This document shows, piece after piece, positions 1 through 8,517 of a DNA stretch of 64,000 bases. Source of the stretch: Terriglobia bacterium. Lineage in GTDB: Bacteria > Acidobacteriota > Terriglobia > JAIQFV01. A program made the translations under genes and the position numbers. The stretch spans positions 78,959 to 142,958 of the forward strand of contig JAQUPQ010000005.1 of assembly GCA_028716525.1 (NCBI GenBank), given 5' to 3'. Every line of letters starts with the position of its first letter. Position 1 is the stretch's first letter. The notes under the pieces were generated by a model. The model worked only from the letters and a program-made list of their open reading frames with translations, was not told the DNA's origin and did not search any database.

Positions 1-1049
1 GGCTCGAAATTGGAATCCATGCGCACGGCCGTTTGCAGTTCTGCCACCGCTTCGGGTTTGCGGTTTTCTCGCTCCAGTACCAATCCGAGCTGCCAGTGAG
101 CACGAGCCGGTGAAGGTCGTTCGGCTTCCGGCTCCTGGGTCAAATACTTTCGAAAGTAATTCTCGGCCCGTTTGAAATCCGATCCTTCGGAGTAAAGGAC
201 ACGTCCCGCTTGATAATAGGGAGTGAGGTCGTCAGAAACTTTTTTCTCCGCCTCCCTCAGCACGGCCTCCAGTTCCTGCCAGCGTTTTTGTTGCGCCAGA
301 ATACGGGCCAAAGTCACATAAGCCCCAACGCGCCCGGGGTCAAGGTGCAGTGCGTTTCGGGCATACTTTTCGGCCAGAGGCCGTTTCGGCGGCTGTGAAG
401 CATAAAAATTCGCTAAAGCCATATCGGCTCCATACGAGCTGGGATTGGAGTTTTCCGCTTTGACAAGGTTGTCTTCAGCGGCCGCAGCATTCTTTTCAGC
501 TTCGGCGATGGAGGCCTTTGCCCGGTAACCCCGCTCCGGATTGATACGCCGGATCTCATCGGCCAGTTCTGAAGCTTTCTTCTTGTCCCCGCCCACCAAC
601 CCGGGAGCATTCAAATGGAATCCAATCCATTCCATTTTGGCTTCCACGTGATTGGGATCCAAGGCCAGCGCCGTGTTCAATTCCTTTTTAAAAGTCCCCA
701 GCATCATCATGGCGCGAAAACGGCTAACCTTCTCCATGATTTGCCCTTGAATGTCGGCAAGCAGAACGTGGGTGTCGGCGCTTCGGCCGTCCAGGGCTGC
801 CGATTTTTGCGCCAGCTGAAGGGCTCCGTCCAGATCTCCAAAAGCCTCCCTGATCTCCGCCAGAAGATAAAGCGTTCGGGCATTGTTCGAAGTGGCGGCC
901 GATTGCGCTTCCAAGGCCGCTCGAGCCCGTTTCCAATGGTCGGCTTTGATGAGCGCTTCGGGTGAAAGGTCCGCGCCACAAAGTGGTCGGGTCATCATGA
1001 GTGCGAATATCACTTGAAATCCAAACACAGAAACTCGAGTTGAGGTCAC
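1..1049 (-). CDS. Secreted tetratricopeptide-repeat protein (3' part beyond window)
   Basis: An open frame runs from a GTG at 1049 through the left window edge without a stop (at least 349 codons). AGGAG lies 6 bases upstream of the GTG; an in-frame ATG pair at 998 is the alternative start. The first ~25 residues are hydrophobic and end in CGA, resembling a Sec signal peptide. The rest is helical with TPR-like spacing: alternating small/aromatic positions such as LYLLAEIREAFGDLDGALQL near residue 60 and similar 34-residue blocks later (AEKYARNALHLDPGRVGAYV). TPR arrays scaffold protein-protein contacts; a periplasmic or envelope location is inferred. No catalytic domain is seen in the visible part, and the C-terminus is missing. 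Confidence 0.8.
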   Translation of the reverse strand, partial: MTSTRVSVFGFQVIFALMMTRPLCGADLSPEALIKADHWKRARAALEAQSAATSNNARTLYLLAEIREAFGDLDGALQLAQKSAALDGRSADTHVLLADIQGQIMEKVSRFRAMMMLGTFKKELNTALALDPNHVEAKMEWIGFHLNAPGLVGGDKKKASELADEIRRINPERGYRAKASIAEAEKNAAAAEDNLVKAENSNPSSYGADMALANFYASQPPKRPLAEKYARNALHLDPGRVGAYVTLARILAQQKRWQELEAVLREAEKKVSDDLTPYYQAGRVLYSEGSDFKRAENYFRKYLTQEPEAERPSPARAHWQLGLVLERENRKPEAVAELQTAVRMDSNFE

Positions 1050-1272
1050 CGCATCTCCTGAGAAAAGTCAACTCACTGCCCGGGTGTCAAAAATCTTAAA
1101 CGTCCCCAACGACCGAAAAGTTCGTTCTATCTCACGGCTGCATCAAACCCCGCAATCACATTCTATTCTTAGCGCTGGGCACCGCAGAACACGGTTTGAA
1201 ATCCTTCGACACGAGGTCGTGTGAATTCCAGAGACGTGATCGCGCCGGAGGACTAGTCAGCCCGTGTGGGAT

Positions 1273-1758
1273 CTATCGCGAGTACTTGGAAACGCCGATC
1301 CAGCGACCCAGGAGGGTGTCGAGCGAAAATGTTCCTGCCCCAAATATTAGGATCAACATGGAGGCAAAAAGAAAAGTGTAGGGATCAGCCGCATAGAATT
1401 TTCCCGGGTCGGAAAAGAAAGAACGGAGTGCTTCCCGATCGGCCGTGACATAGGCCATGATCATGTTGATGGTCAAGATCAGGGAGATCGGCCGGGAGAG
1501 CAGACCCAGAAAAAGAAGAAGCCCCCCGAAAAACTCCAACGAGGAAATGAATGGCGCCATGAGGCCGGGATGCGGAAGTCCGATGCTGGTGAAGTAATCG
1601 GCCACATTGGAAAGGTTGTGCAGCTTGCCCCATCCGCTTTGCATAAACTGCCAACCCCAATAAAGCCGCACGAACAGGAGAAAGGGCGATTGCAGGAAGG
1701 AAACTCCGCGGAAAAACTGGTCGTGCCAGTGCCTCAATCGATGAAACAAGGAATTCAT
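1273..1758 (-). CDS. DoxX-family membrane protein, last gene of bufferin-type operon
   Basis: Small integral membrane protein of about 161 residues with four hydrophobic segments: LLFVRLYWGWQFMQSGWGKL near the N-terminus, FFGGLLLFLGLLSRPISLIL in the middle, a TINMIMAYV helix, and FLFASMLILIFGAGTFSLD at the C-terminus. The RxxxGxxFxxxGxxKL pattern is typical of DoxX. The ATG at 1758 is chosen because GGGG lies 5-8 bases upstream; an ATG at 1770 is also possible. It follows the DUF2063 gene by about 20 bp on the same strand. In Haemophilus hvfABCD and related loci a DoxX protein is the fourth member beside the precursor, the MNIO maturase and the partner protein. A role in redox or membrane handling of the metallophore is inference. 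Confidence 0.8.
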   Translation of the reverse strand: MNSLFHRLRHWHDQFFRGVSFLQSPFLLFVRLYWGWQFMQSGWGKLHNLSNVADYFTSIGLPHPGLMAPFISSLEFFGGLLLFLGLLSRPISLILTINMIMAYVTADREALRSFFSDPGKFYAADPYTFLFASMLILIFGAGTFSLDTLLGRWIGVSKYSR

Positions 1759-1781
1759 CAATCCCCACATTCCCAATTCAA

Positions 1782-2690
1782 TTAACGGCCTCCGGCTTTG
1801 GAGCTCTCCTTCTCGGGGGCGCAGAACCAACCGAGGGCCGTCCAATTTCTAAACCAGCGTTCCACTGCAGAGGCCATTTCTTCAGCCGAGTTGCGGGTCT
1901 CGCGAACCGCCGACCGAATGGCCTGCTGAACGGTCTTCCCTTCCCGAAGGGTCTGCAGCGCTGCAAATTCTCCCGCTTCCAGCCGCCGAAAGTAAACGGA
2001 GTTGTCGACACGGTGCACGGCCAGAAAGATCGGTTGGGGCCGGAGCGTTGCGATCTTTCGTATTCGCTTCCGCTTGCGTCGTTCCAGAACGGCATTGCTC
2101 GCGACATCGGTTTCATCGCCATCCTCCCGCAAGTCGATCAGAAGTTCATCGACCGGGTAACGCAGATGCAGAAGCCGAATATAGGGTTGGAGGCGCAGGT
2201 GCGCGGGCAGTCGGGCGAGCCCGCTCACATGCTCCGGGAGGAAGGCCGGCTCCGACCTCTCGTCGAAGGCTTCTATTTCCGCCCACTCCAAGCTCGCCAA
2301 ATCCACAGCCAGAATCTTCTTGCGCCCGGCCCACTGAGGATGTCGGCGCAGCCAGGTTTCCAGATTCGACCCCAGATCGCGCAGGGTGTAGGATCGGGAA
2401 GGGCAATCCAGCATATAAGCCTTGCACATTGCTTCGAATCGTTTGTCGCCCAGCACCGCGCGCAGCCCGACGAAATCATCCATCAAGCTCGAAATGACCC
2501 GCCACCAATACTGCTGATTGTAAATTTGAAGCCGTTGAAACGATGTCAGGCGGTCATTGGGCTTGATGAAGCGGGTCGCGTAGCCTTGCATGGATTGGCC
2601 GGTGGGCGTGAATCGCTGCATGCGATCCGACGCCGTCAAGGGCCGCATCACGACCCGAGCCATGGTCCGCTGTAGGGTTTGAAGGTTCAT
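1782..2690 (-). CDS. bufC: DUF2063 / BufC (HvfC)-type partner protein of MNIO maturase
   Basis: 302 residues. The N-terminal half carries the DUF2063 signature: LQIYNQQYWWRVISSLMDDF at about residues 54-73, followed by AYMLDCPSRSYTLRDLGSNL, the pattern formerly called 'putative DNA-binding domain'. The C-terminal half ends with a winged-helix-like stretch (EGKTVQQAIRS). In this family it binds the precursor peptide and assists the DUF692 iron oxidase in converting cysteines. Its ATG overlaps the stop of the DUF692 gene by 4 bases (ATGA), so the two are translationally coupled. The overlap and the order precursor-DUF692-DUF2063-DoxX make the assignment firm; substrate details are inferred from the family. 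Confidence 0.88.
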   Translation of the reverse strand: MNLQTLQRTMARVVMRPLTASDRMQRFTPTGQSMQGYATRFIKPNDRLTSFQRLQIYNQQYWWRVISSLMDDFVGLRAVLGDKRFEAMCKAYMLDCPSRSYTLRDLGSNLETWLRRHPQWAGRKKILAVDLASLEWAEIEAFDERSEPAFLPEHVSGLARLPAHLRLQPYIRLLHLRYPVDELLIDLREDGDETDVASNAVLERRKRKRIRKIATLRPQPIFLAVHRVDNSVYFRRLEAGEFAALQTLREGKTVQQAIRSAVRETRNSAEEMASAVERWFRNWTALGWFCAPEKESSKAGGR

Positions 2691-3538
2691 GAGGCGTTGG
2701 CCAATGCCAGGGGAACTAAAAATCGATTGGCTTTAAGCGCTTCACGATGCACTTCCTCGAAGGGAGGAATGTGATCGTCCCATTCCAGCAGTGTGGCGGT
2801 GTTGCCTACACGCTGAATGGCGCGCTCGTAAAGTTTCCATACGGGGTCGATCACGGGATGATCATGCGTGTCGAGAATCACTTTGTGGTATTTCGTGTGA
2901 CCGGCAATATGAATTTGTGCCACTCGTTCAGCCGGAATGCGGTCGAGATAAGTCATCGGATCAAAATTGTGATTCTGTGATGACACGTAAATATTGTTCA
3001 CATCCAACAAGATTCCACAATCGGCCCGCTCCACCACTTCGGTGAGAAACTCCCATTCCGTCATGCGGGAATCCTGAAATTCCGCATAGCTGCTGACATT
3101 TTCGACCGCAATGGGAACTTCGAGAAAATCCCGTGCTTCTTGAATTTTCTGCGCGGTCCGGCGCACCGCTTCCAAGGTATAAGGCAGGGGCAACAAATCA
3201 TGGGTGTAGCGGCCGTCCACGCTCCCCCAGCAGAGATGGTCCGTGAGCCAGGGAGTCTGGGTTCGCCGGACGAGTTCCTTCAGCCGCCGGAGGTGATCGC
3301 GATTCAACTTCTCGGCGGACCCGAAATACATGGAGACGCCGTGCTGCACGACGCGATAGCTCTCAAGAATCTGATCGAGCGCCTGGAGCGGCCGTCCGCC
3401 GCCCACCATGAAGTTTTCCGATATGATTTCGAACCAATCGACCGGCGGCTTTTTCTCGAAGATGTAGTTGTAATGAGGAATTCGAAGTCCGACACCCACA
3501 CCGTAGTCGGTGTATCCGTTAAATCGATTTGCAGGCAT
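2687..3538 (-). CDS. bufB: DUF692 multinuclear non-heme iron oxidase (MNIO), bufferin maturase BufB
   Basis: 283 residues, full length for the family. The TIM-barrel DUF692 signatures are present in order: GVGVGLRIPHYNYI (~14), DWFEIISENFM (~34), QHGVSMYFG (~65), TDHLCW (~99), VENVSSYAEF (~146), GILLDVNNIYVSS (~175), QIHIAGHTKYH (~209), DTHDHPV (~223) and LLEWDDHIPP (~249). The His, Asp and Glu residues within these blocks ligate the two- or three-iron centre. The enzyme uses oxygen to modify precursor cysteines, in bufferins to thiooxazoles. It sits 72 bp after the Cys-rich precursor gene and overlaps the DUF2063 gene, so it is expected to act on that precursor in the cytoplasm before export. 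Confidence 0.93.
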   Translation of the reverse strand: MPANRFNGYTDYGVGVGLRIPHYNYIFEKKPPVDWFEIISENFMVGGGRPLQALDQILESYRVVQHGVSMYFGSAEKLNRDHLRRLKELVRRTQTPWLTDHLCWGSVDGRYTHDLLPLPYTLEAVRRTAQKIQEARDFLEVPIAVENVSSYAEFQDSRMTEWEFLTEVVERADCGILLDVNNIYVSSQNHNFDPMTYLDRIPAERVAQIHIAGHTKYHKVILDTHDHPVIDPVWKLYERAIQRVGNTATLLEWDDHIPPFEEVHREALKANRFLVPLALANAS

Positions 3539-3557
3539 AAATGATATTTGACAAGAC

Positions 3558-3590
3558 GGAGGGTCTGCAAAGCAGCTACGCCGACCCTCC
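3558..3590. promoter_or_regulatory. Inverted repeat between bufferin precursor and maturase genes
   Basis: GGAGGGTC at 3558-3565 pairs with GACCCTCC at 3583-3590, giving an 8-bp GC-rich stem with a 17-base loop, inside the 72-bp gap between the precursor stop and the maturase start. There is no U-run, so it is not a classical terminator. A stem here could partially attenuate or protect the precursor mRNA, giving more precursor than enzyme. Confidence 0.5.
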
Positions 3591-3610
3591 CGCCTTGAGA
3601 AATTTTCAGG

Positions 3611-3910
3611 TTACTTGGACTTGTCCATCGGTTTTCCGTCGGTCCTGCATTCCCCCTTGCCCTTGCAATCGTTCTTACCCTTGGTCGATCCGCAGCCGCC
3701 TTTTCCCTTACAGGAATTCATCCCCTTACAAGCGTGCTTCTCGACCTTGGATTTGCTGGTAGCCTTCTTGCCGCTGGCCGCAGTCTTGTCCTTATCGGTA
3801 TTCGGATTCGGACCACTGCTGTGCGGAGCGGCTTGAAGACTGAGGGTGCCACCAGCCAGCAAGCCTGCAAAAGCCGCCGCGGAAAGAAGTGATTTAGTCG
3901 ACTTTTTCAT
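3611..3910 (-). CDS. bufA: Bufferin-type (BufA2-like) Cys-rich exported RiPP precursor
   Basis: 99 residues from the ATG at 3910, which has AAGGAG 10 bases upstream. A Lys-rich n-region (MKKSTK) and an Ala/Leu/Gly core form a Sec signal peptide, probably cut at LQA-AP (residues 25-29). A Lys/Ser/Pro linker follows, then a compact tail with five cysteines at 61, 67, 73, 82 and 88, each followed by Gly, Lys-Gly or Arg: HACKGMNSCKGKGGC, then KGKNDCKGKGEC. This CKGxN.CKGxGxC / GKNDC pattern resembles precursors of periplasmic copper-binding bufferins, whose cysteines are modified by the DUF692 enzyme encoded next. Copper buffering is the family role; the metal and exact modification here are inferred. 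It heads the four-gene operon. Confidence 0.85.
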   Translation of the reverse strand: MKKSTKSLLSAAAFAGLLAGGTLSLQAAPHSSGPNPNTDKDKTAASGKKATSKSKVEKHACKGMNSCKGKGGCGSTKGKNDCKGKGECRTDGKPMDKSK

Positions 3911-4804
3911 TTTCTCGGACTCCTTTTTGATTGAAATGAACAGCAAAAATTGTTCTTTTGGAAGCTCAGAAAATAAGGACAAAAAGCCTTCTCGCCTTGG
4001 TCTTGACCTCCGAGAGGTTTGATCACTTCTTCAGCCGCCGTGCTCCCAAGGGGCCCGACGAGCCAAAACATGCGCGTTAGTTTGAAGTGGGCGAAGCGTA
4101 CCAAAAACGAGATTGAAAACAAAGCAAAAATTTGTCTTGGCAGAATTTACGCCCTGGTGCCAAAGATCCCCATCCTCTGGATGATTACCATGAATATCGT
4201 ATTCAATCTCCTAATACGCCTAGGGGCTGTTTTTGGATTTGAATACAGGGTGTTTAGTTGAGGGGAGATTCGGGGATCGATCTGGAATTTAAATCTAAGC
4301 GCTGAAAATACAGGGGTTAGCCACAGGAGCTGGTGTGTAGTGTCATTTCAAGCTGTATTATAATCTGGCACATCCGGAAGTTGTGGGTGTAGCAAGCGTG
4401 TGACGCGATAAGCTTGCGGTCTGCCACAAAAGGGAAAACAAGCGAAATATGAAACCCCGAACTTTACGGTAGTGATTCAATTTAAGGCGTTTCCGTCCTT
4501 CCTATTCTTAGCCGGCAGGGACTGGGTGTCATAGTGGATAAGTTCCGGAGTTGCCGGCCTTGTTGCAAGCACGATTCATCGAGCTGAAATAATTGTAGCC
4601 CCGCAGGGCGGGGCTACGGTTACTCCGTCCGCACAAGGCGGACTGGCTTTAGGCGAAGGGCTGAATGCGGACTCTTCTACCTCTTGAACGAGGTACTCAA
4701 TTTTCGGAAGTGCTCGATCTATTAGCGCACTAAAACGGAAGCGCCCTTAATCTAATAGTGCCCTTGTGCCGTGACTTCCGATGCCGAGGAAAGTCTTCGC
4801 ATTC
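3911..4804. other. 894-bp spacer upstream of bufferin operon, no convincing gene
   Basis: Neither strand carries a reading frame with protein-like composition and a ribosome binding site. Just upstream of the precursor gene an imperfect dyad GAACA-N8-TGTTC (read on the minus strand, about 3940-3957) could be an operator, but no known consensus is matched. The AT-rich stretch 4090-4260 looks non-coding. A palindromic repeat at 4595-4617 is listed separately. Confidence 0.4.
4595..4617. repeat. Short GC-rich palindrome (REP-like)
   Basis: GTAGCCCCGC (4595-4604), loop AGG, GCGGGGCTAC (4608-4617): a perfect 10-bp stem with a 3-base loop. A related CCCGCAGGGCGGGGC string occurs near 58840, so this is probably a dispersed element. 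No T-run follows, arguing against a terminator. Confidence 0.6.
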
Positions 4805-5719
4805 CTACCCAGTCAACCCAAGGGTTTCCAACATTCCCAGGATCCTGTGAGCGTATTGTTGTGCACCCGCGAGGTTGGGATGTCCTGCAGATGCCCGGTA
4901 ACACTGTTCCCGCTCCAAGATGTGCAAGCGGTCAAACGTAGCGTCACAGGAAGCGTGGCGCTCCGCCGCCATGGGGTCTTCCGGACTCAAGCCGAAGTCG
5001 TCGTTCAAGCCGAACAGATAAGTGTGAGAAGAAAATACAGCGTTATCCTCCGTGAAACCGGAATCGACAAACACAATTCTCGGATCCCCGGTGTCGCGGA
5101 CAGCTTTTAGAATACAAAAAGTTGATTCCTCGTAAAACTGCCGGCAGCGCTCCGCTACTGCAGAACCCATCCATTGGTCTTCAATAAACGAAGGCTGGGC
5201 AATGCCGTGAATTCTAAGAAAATCGCCCAGTTTACCGATCTCGCTGTGATGACTCCATATGATGTAATACCCCGTCACTATAATTCTGCAATGAGGATGC
5301 TTAAACCGGGCTTTGGCTCTCTCCAGGAGTTCGGCCATGGACTGCCCACAAAAGGCCCGCGTCTTTGCGGAAAGGACGGCCCTGGGGACCAAGGGATTCA
5401 GAATCGTTCGAATGTCGATATCGTGGATTCCTCCGCTGAGAAGAACCAATCGCACTTTCTCGGGAGAGTCACTGAAGCTTTCACACTGTTCCAGCAGGGT
5501 GGGCCGCGCGACTGGAACCTCTCCTTTGGCGATGGGGCCACTGGCTGAAAACGCCCCGATTACCGCACCCGAATGCGCCAGGCGCTGGAGCGTCACCTTG
5601 CTGTAATGTCGACGGAGCGTATCTCCCACAAGAACATCATACTTTTCCTTGTCTCGAAGGCCTTGACCCCAGGCAACGGAATCCCCTATCGAGACCATCC
5701 TCAATTCGCCGGTCACCAT
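4805..5719 (-). CDS. SGNH/GDSL-family hydrolase
   Basis: 304 residues. Block I is VSIGDSVAWGQG (~residues 9-20) with the presumed nucleophile Ser in GDS. Block III is LLSGGIHDIDI (~93), where the usual GxND Asn is replaced by His. Block V is RASAGHPNLAGA (~280) with the catalytic His but no obvious Asp three residues before it. No signal peptide is evident, so a cytoplasmic esterase or lipase-like enzyme is likely; the substrate is unknown. The middle is Cys- and His-rich. Start ATG 5719 is preceded by GGGGG; an internal ATG seven codons later is an alternative. It stands alone between long spacers. Confidence 0.75.
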   Translation of the reverse strand: MVTGELRMVSIGDSVAWGQGLRDKEKYDVLVGDTLRRHYSKVTLQRLAHSGAVIGAFSASGPIAKGEVPVARPTLLEQCESFSDSPEKVRLVLLSGGIHDIDIRTILNPLVPRAVLSAKTRAFCGQSMAELLERAKARFKHPHCRIIVTGYYIIWSHHSEIGKLGDFLRIHGIAQPSFIEDQWMGSAVAERCRQFYEESTFCILKAVRDTGDPRIVFVDSGFTEDNAVFSSHTYLFGLNDDFGLSPEDPMAAERHASCDATFDRLHILEREQCYRASAGHPNLAGAQQYAHRILGMLETLGLTG

Positions 5720-6033
5720 TACCCCCGCGGTATTAGATTCAAAACCACAAATTCAAAAATCCCCGCAGAAACATCCAAGATCAAACCGGGAATGGGGGAG
5801 AATTTGCACTGAATAGAATCAGTTGGGGCTGGTTTGAAACTTGGAGCGGGCAGGGTTTTGTACCGATCGTCGGTGCCTGAGAAACAAATCAGACCCGCTG
5901 CCGAATGGTTCATTCAAAACGACGGGAAAACCCTGAGGCGCTGCCGAAAAATCCCGGTGTAAAGCTCATCAGAGGATCTTCCACAGCCATCCACACCACG
6001 GAGCAGCCCGAACCTGCATCGCACCAAGACAAA
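5720..6033. other. 314-bp spacer without recognised features
   Basis: No frame on either strand shows a credible start, ribosome binding site and protein-like composition, and no strong hairpin was found. Confidence 0.35.
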
Positions 6034-6213
6034 TCAATACTTTTGTCTCTGACCCCGATGCTCTCCGAACACTCTTCCATTGTTTTTTCCGCGGGGTTCA
6101 AGGCCCGCAGCCGAGGAACATTCGAGCCTTCGTGAGGTGTCTCTCAATGACGCCAGCTCTCGTTCAACACGTTCGATCTCTTTTACAACATGAACCAATC
6201 GTTTCACGTCCAT
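6034..6213 (-). CDS. Small hypothetical protein with coiled-coil N-terminus
   Basis: 59 codons from the ATG at 6213 to a TGA at 6034-6036, with AAGGAG 11 bases upstream. The first ~30 residues (VKRLVHVVKEIERVERELAS) have a heptad pattern of a short coiled coil; the tail is Gly/Arg-rich and low complexity. It lies 87 bp downstream of the ORF6N gene on the same strand, so the two may be co-transcribed. Not recognised as a family; it could also be chance. Confidence 0.35.
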   Translation of the reverse strand: MDVKRLVHVVKEIERVERELASLRDTSRRLECSSAAGLEPRGKNNGRVFGEHRGQRQKY

Positions 6214-6300
6214 GGGAATTAGCGCTCCTTTTTGGTAGTCAGTCGGAGATTACAATCGCACCCGCGTTTAAATCAGAGGACATCCTCGCGATGAAGCTCT

Positions 6301-6825
6301 TCAGTCGCTCCGGGAATTCAATCGGGAACAGCCGACCAATCGCTGAACTGGAAGTTGAACAAGTCCCGGAAGAGCATCGCTGACGATTTTCAACGGCAAG
6401 ATATTGGTCTTGGCCAGTTCTTCAAGTTTGCGGGCCAACTCACTGGTGGACTTTTGAATTTCATTTAAATTGTCCAGGATTTTGTTGATGGCAACGCCCA
6501 CTTGGGCGGAATGTTTTTTCTTAAGCACCTTCAACACAATCTCGAGCCCGCCTTCGGTGTAGACATAAGGGGGATAGCGCCGGCCTCCTTGAGCTTTCGA
6601 ATCGCCGGATTGTGATTTTAGAGACTTGAATTCCTCGGGAGTCAGTCTGAAACGGGAATCGGGAGGAAACAGATTTTGGTGGCGTTTCATTTCGCGATTG
6701 AAACTGCTGGTCTTCATGCCCTGTAGCTGCGCAATGTCCTCATCGAGGACGACGCTCTGATCGTGCAGTTGAATGATGCGCGATTTGAATATCCCTGTTC
6801 GACGCTGCGGTTTTTTGAATATCAC
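6301..6825 (-). CDS. ORF6N-domain protein
   Basis: 174 residues from a GTG start (GGAAG 8 bases upstream). The ORF6N DNA-binding signature of phage-related proteins is visible: IQLHDQSVVLDEDIAQLQGM (~residues 18-37), then SFNREMKRHQNLFPPDSRFRLT (~41-62), an FKSLKSQSG stretch, GGRRYPPYVYTEGGLEIVLKVL (~80-101) and AINKILDNLNEIQK. The C-terminal tail after ~residue 135 is not recognised. ORF6N proteins are common in prophage and mobile regions, and the spacers on both sides look degraded, so this may be a relic of an inserted element. DNA binding is inferred from the family. Confidence 0.78.
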   Translation of the reverse strand: MIFKKPQRRTGIFKSRIIQLHDQSVVLDEDIAQLQGMKTSSFNREMKRHQNLFPPDSRFRLTPEEFKSLKSQSGDSKAQGGRRYPPYVYTEGGLEIVLKVLKKKHSAQVGVAINKILDNLNEIQKSTSELARKLEELAKTNILPLKIVSDALPGLVQLPVQRLVGCSRLNSRSD

Positions 6826-7700
6826 AAAAGCGCTTCCATCGGGACCGTCGGAATCCAGCCGACCACTGCTGGCCTGAATCAGTCTTCGGTCTGCAAATCC
6901 ATCAATTTATAAATTTCCGTTTCGCCCGGCGATTCCCAATGATCCCGGTACCAAGGTGCGTTCTATATCCCGGACTCCAGGGATCACTAGGCGAGGGGAA
7001 GTGTCGCCTTCTAATGGGGATTAGAACTACAAAGCAAAACACTCACCCTCGCTTGGGACCACGTACAGTACGACTCTGCCGTAAGGTAACAAAACCAATA
7101 GGGATTGAAAGCCTCAGCTGCATTTTGTCGATATCCTGACAGGAGATATCCGAAGCGAAGAGAGTCAACCGGAACCCCGTTTTTCCGCTTCGCCACTTGC
7201 CTTAGAGAAAAATTACTCGAGGCCCTAGATTATCCTTTGACTTTACAACTGCGGTTAAGTATGCCGACCCTCATTCCCAACGCCACTCGCATTGTGCGGC
7301 TTGGGCGGCTTGGTGTAGATCCTAAGATCCAAGAGAGGTGAAAACGGAAAGTCGAGACACCGCTTTTAGCCCCGATTTTGGCTTACACGATTCGAATGCC
7401 CCATCTTTTTGGTCCGCCTCCAATGCTCGTCGCGCCTTTCGTTATCGTGGCCTGCGACGCCACACGAGATGTGTGGTAAAATTAATTTCGCGGTGGCCTG
7501 CTGTGAATTGTCGGCCTCTTTCTTCAATCATAAATCATAGCCAGTCGCCGCCATTCACACGGGCGCCTGCATGTGGAAATGAAATGATGCTTACATCCTG
7601 TCGGTGGACGAAATATTTAGAAAAAAGACCGGCCGACAAGAAGGGCTTGCCTGTCAAGATTTTGACATTCTAGTGCAGATCGACTGAGGTTCATTGACCA
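6826..7700. other. 875-bp spacer, no gene seen
   Basis: All frames are short or have compositions unlike proteins, and no tRNA or long hairpin is visible. The AT-rich stretch from about 7470 to 7690 probably holds the promoter of the XRE gene. Together with the spacer left of the ORF6N gene, this looks like a decayed insertion site. Confidence 0.4.
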
Positions 7701-8483
7701 ATGGCTCCCTCGGATGGTGGCTTCCGGCTTAAAAAAATCCGTGAAAAGTTGGGCTTGACGCAGGAAGTCATCCAGGAAGCCAGCCTGGAAATTGCGCACC
7801 GCGAAGACAATCCTCAATTTGCCATCCGTCACAGCCATCTTTCGATCATTGAGAATTCACGATCCGTACCCAACATCTACAAGCTGTATTCCTTGTGCGC
7901 CATCTACCGGTTGGATATAGATGAAATTCTGGGCTGGTACGGCATCTCCACCGAAAAGCTGAAGGCACTGCAGGCTGTCGTCAAGGTGGACAAAACCCAC
8001 CTGGTCAACCTGCGCGTGGAAATGATCCAACAAGGAAAGACGTTGGCTGTTCCCGCGAGGCTGGATCCATCCTTCGATCCCCGCCACACGAACTTTCTAA
8101 CACGCCTCGTTCAGGCGTGGAAAGAAGTCCCGATAGGATTGCTGGCCCAGCTGGATTTGAAGCATCACGTGTATGGCTTTATCGGCTTGGACGACTACAT
8201 GATGTTCCCGCTTCTCAAACCCGGCGCTTTCGTTCAGGTGGATGTTAAACGCAATAAGATTGCGCCGGAAGGCTGGGCGAGTGAATTTGATCGTCCCATA
8301 TATTTCCTGGAACTCCGCGACCGCTATGCCTGTTGTTGGTGCAGTTTGGAGGAAAGCCGTCTGCACTTGATTCCTCATCCCGCTTCCCCATGCAAGGCGA
8401 AAGTCATGAGCTATCCCGCCGAGGTGACCGTGGTAGGCCAAGTGGTCGGTGTCACCATGCGGTTGGTCGCATCTACGCCTTGA
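7701..8483 (+). CDS. XRE-family regulator with S24-like C-terminal domain
   Basis: 260 residues. The N-terminus is a helix-turn-helix of the XRE type: LKKIREKLGLTQEVIQEAS (~residues 10-28) and HLSIIENSRSVPNIYKLYSLCAIYRLDIDEIL (~46-77). An unusual insert (EIAHREDNPQFAIRHS) separates the two halves. The C-terminal half, YGFIGLDDYMMFPLLKPGAFVQVD followed by RPIYFLELRDRYACCWCSLE, looks like the beta-fold of S24/LexA-type domains but lacks the Ser-Lys protease dyad. The start has GAGG about 11 bases upstream. Regulators of this shape often act on nearby genes or in stress responses; the target is unknown. Confidence 0.75.
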   Translation: MAPSDGGFRLKKIREKLGLTQEVIQEASLEIAHREDNPQFAIRHSHLSIIENSRSVPNIYKLYSLCAIYRLDIDEILGWYGISTEKLKALQAVVKVDKTHLVNLRVEMIQQGKTLAVPARLDPSFDPRHTNFLTRLVQAWKEVPIGLLAQLDLKHHVYGFIGLDDYMMFPLLKPGAFVQVDVKRNKIAPEGWASEFDRPIYFLELRDRYACCWCSLEESRLHLIPHPASPCKAKVMSYPAEVTVVGQVVGVTMRLVASTP

Positions 8484-8517
8484 GCTGCGAATGCTCTCCG
8501 CTGCGATGACAATTCAT

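Noticed and set aside
4019..4261. 80-codon plus-strand frame with a hydrophobic middle
   Set aside because: No ribosome binding site, unusual composition and AT-rich surroundings; not distinguishable from chance.
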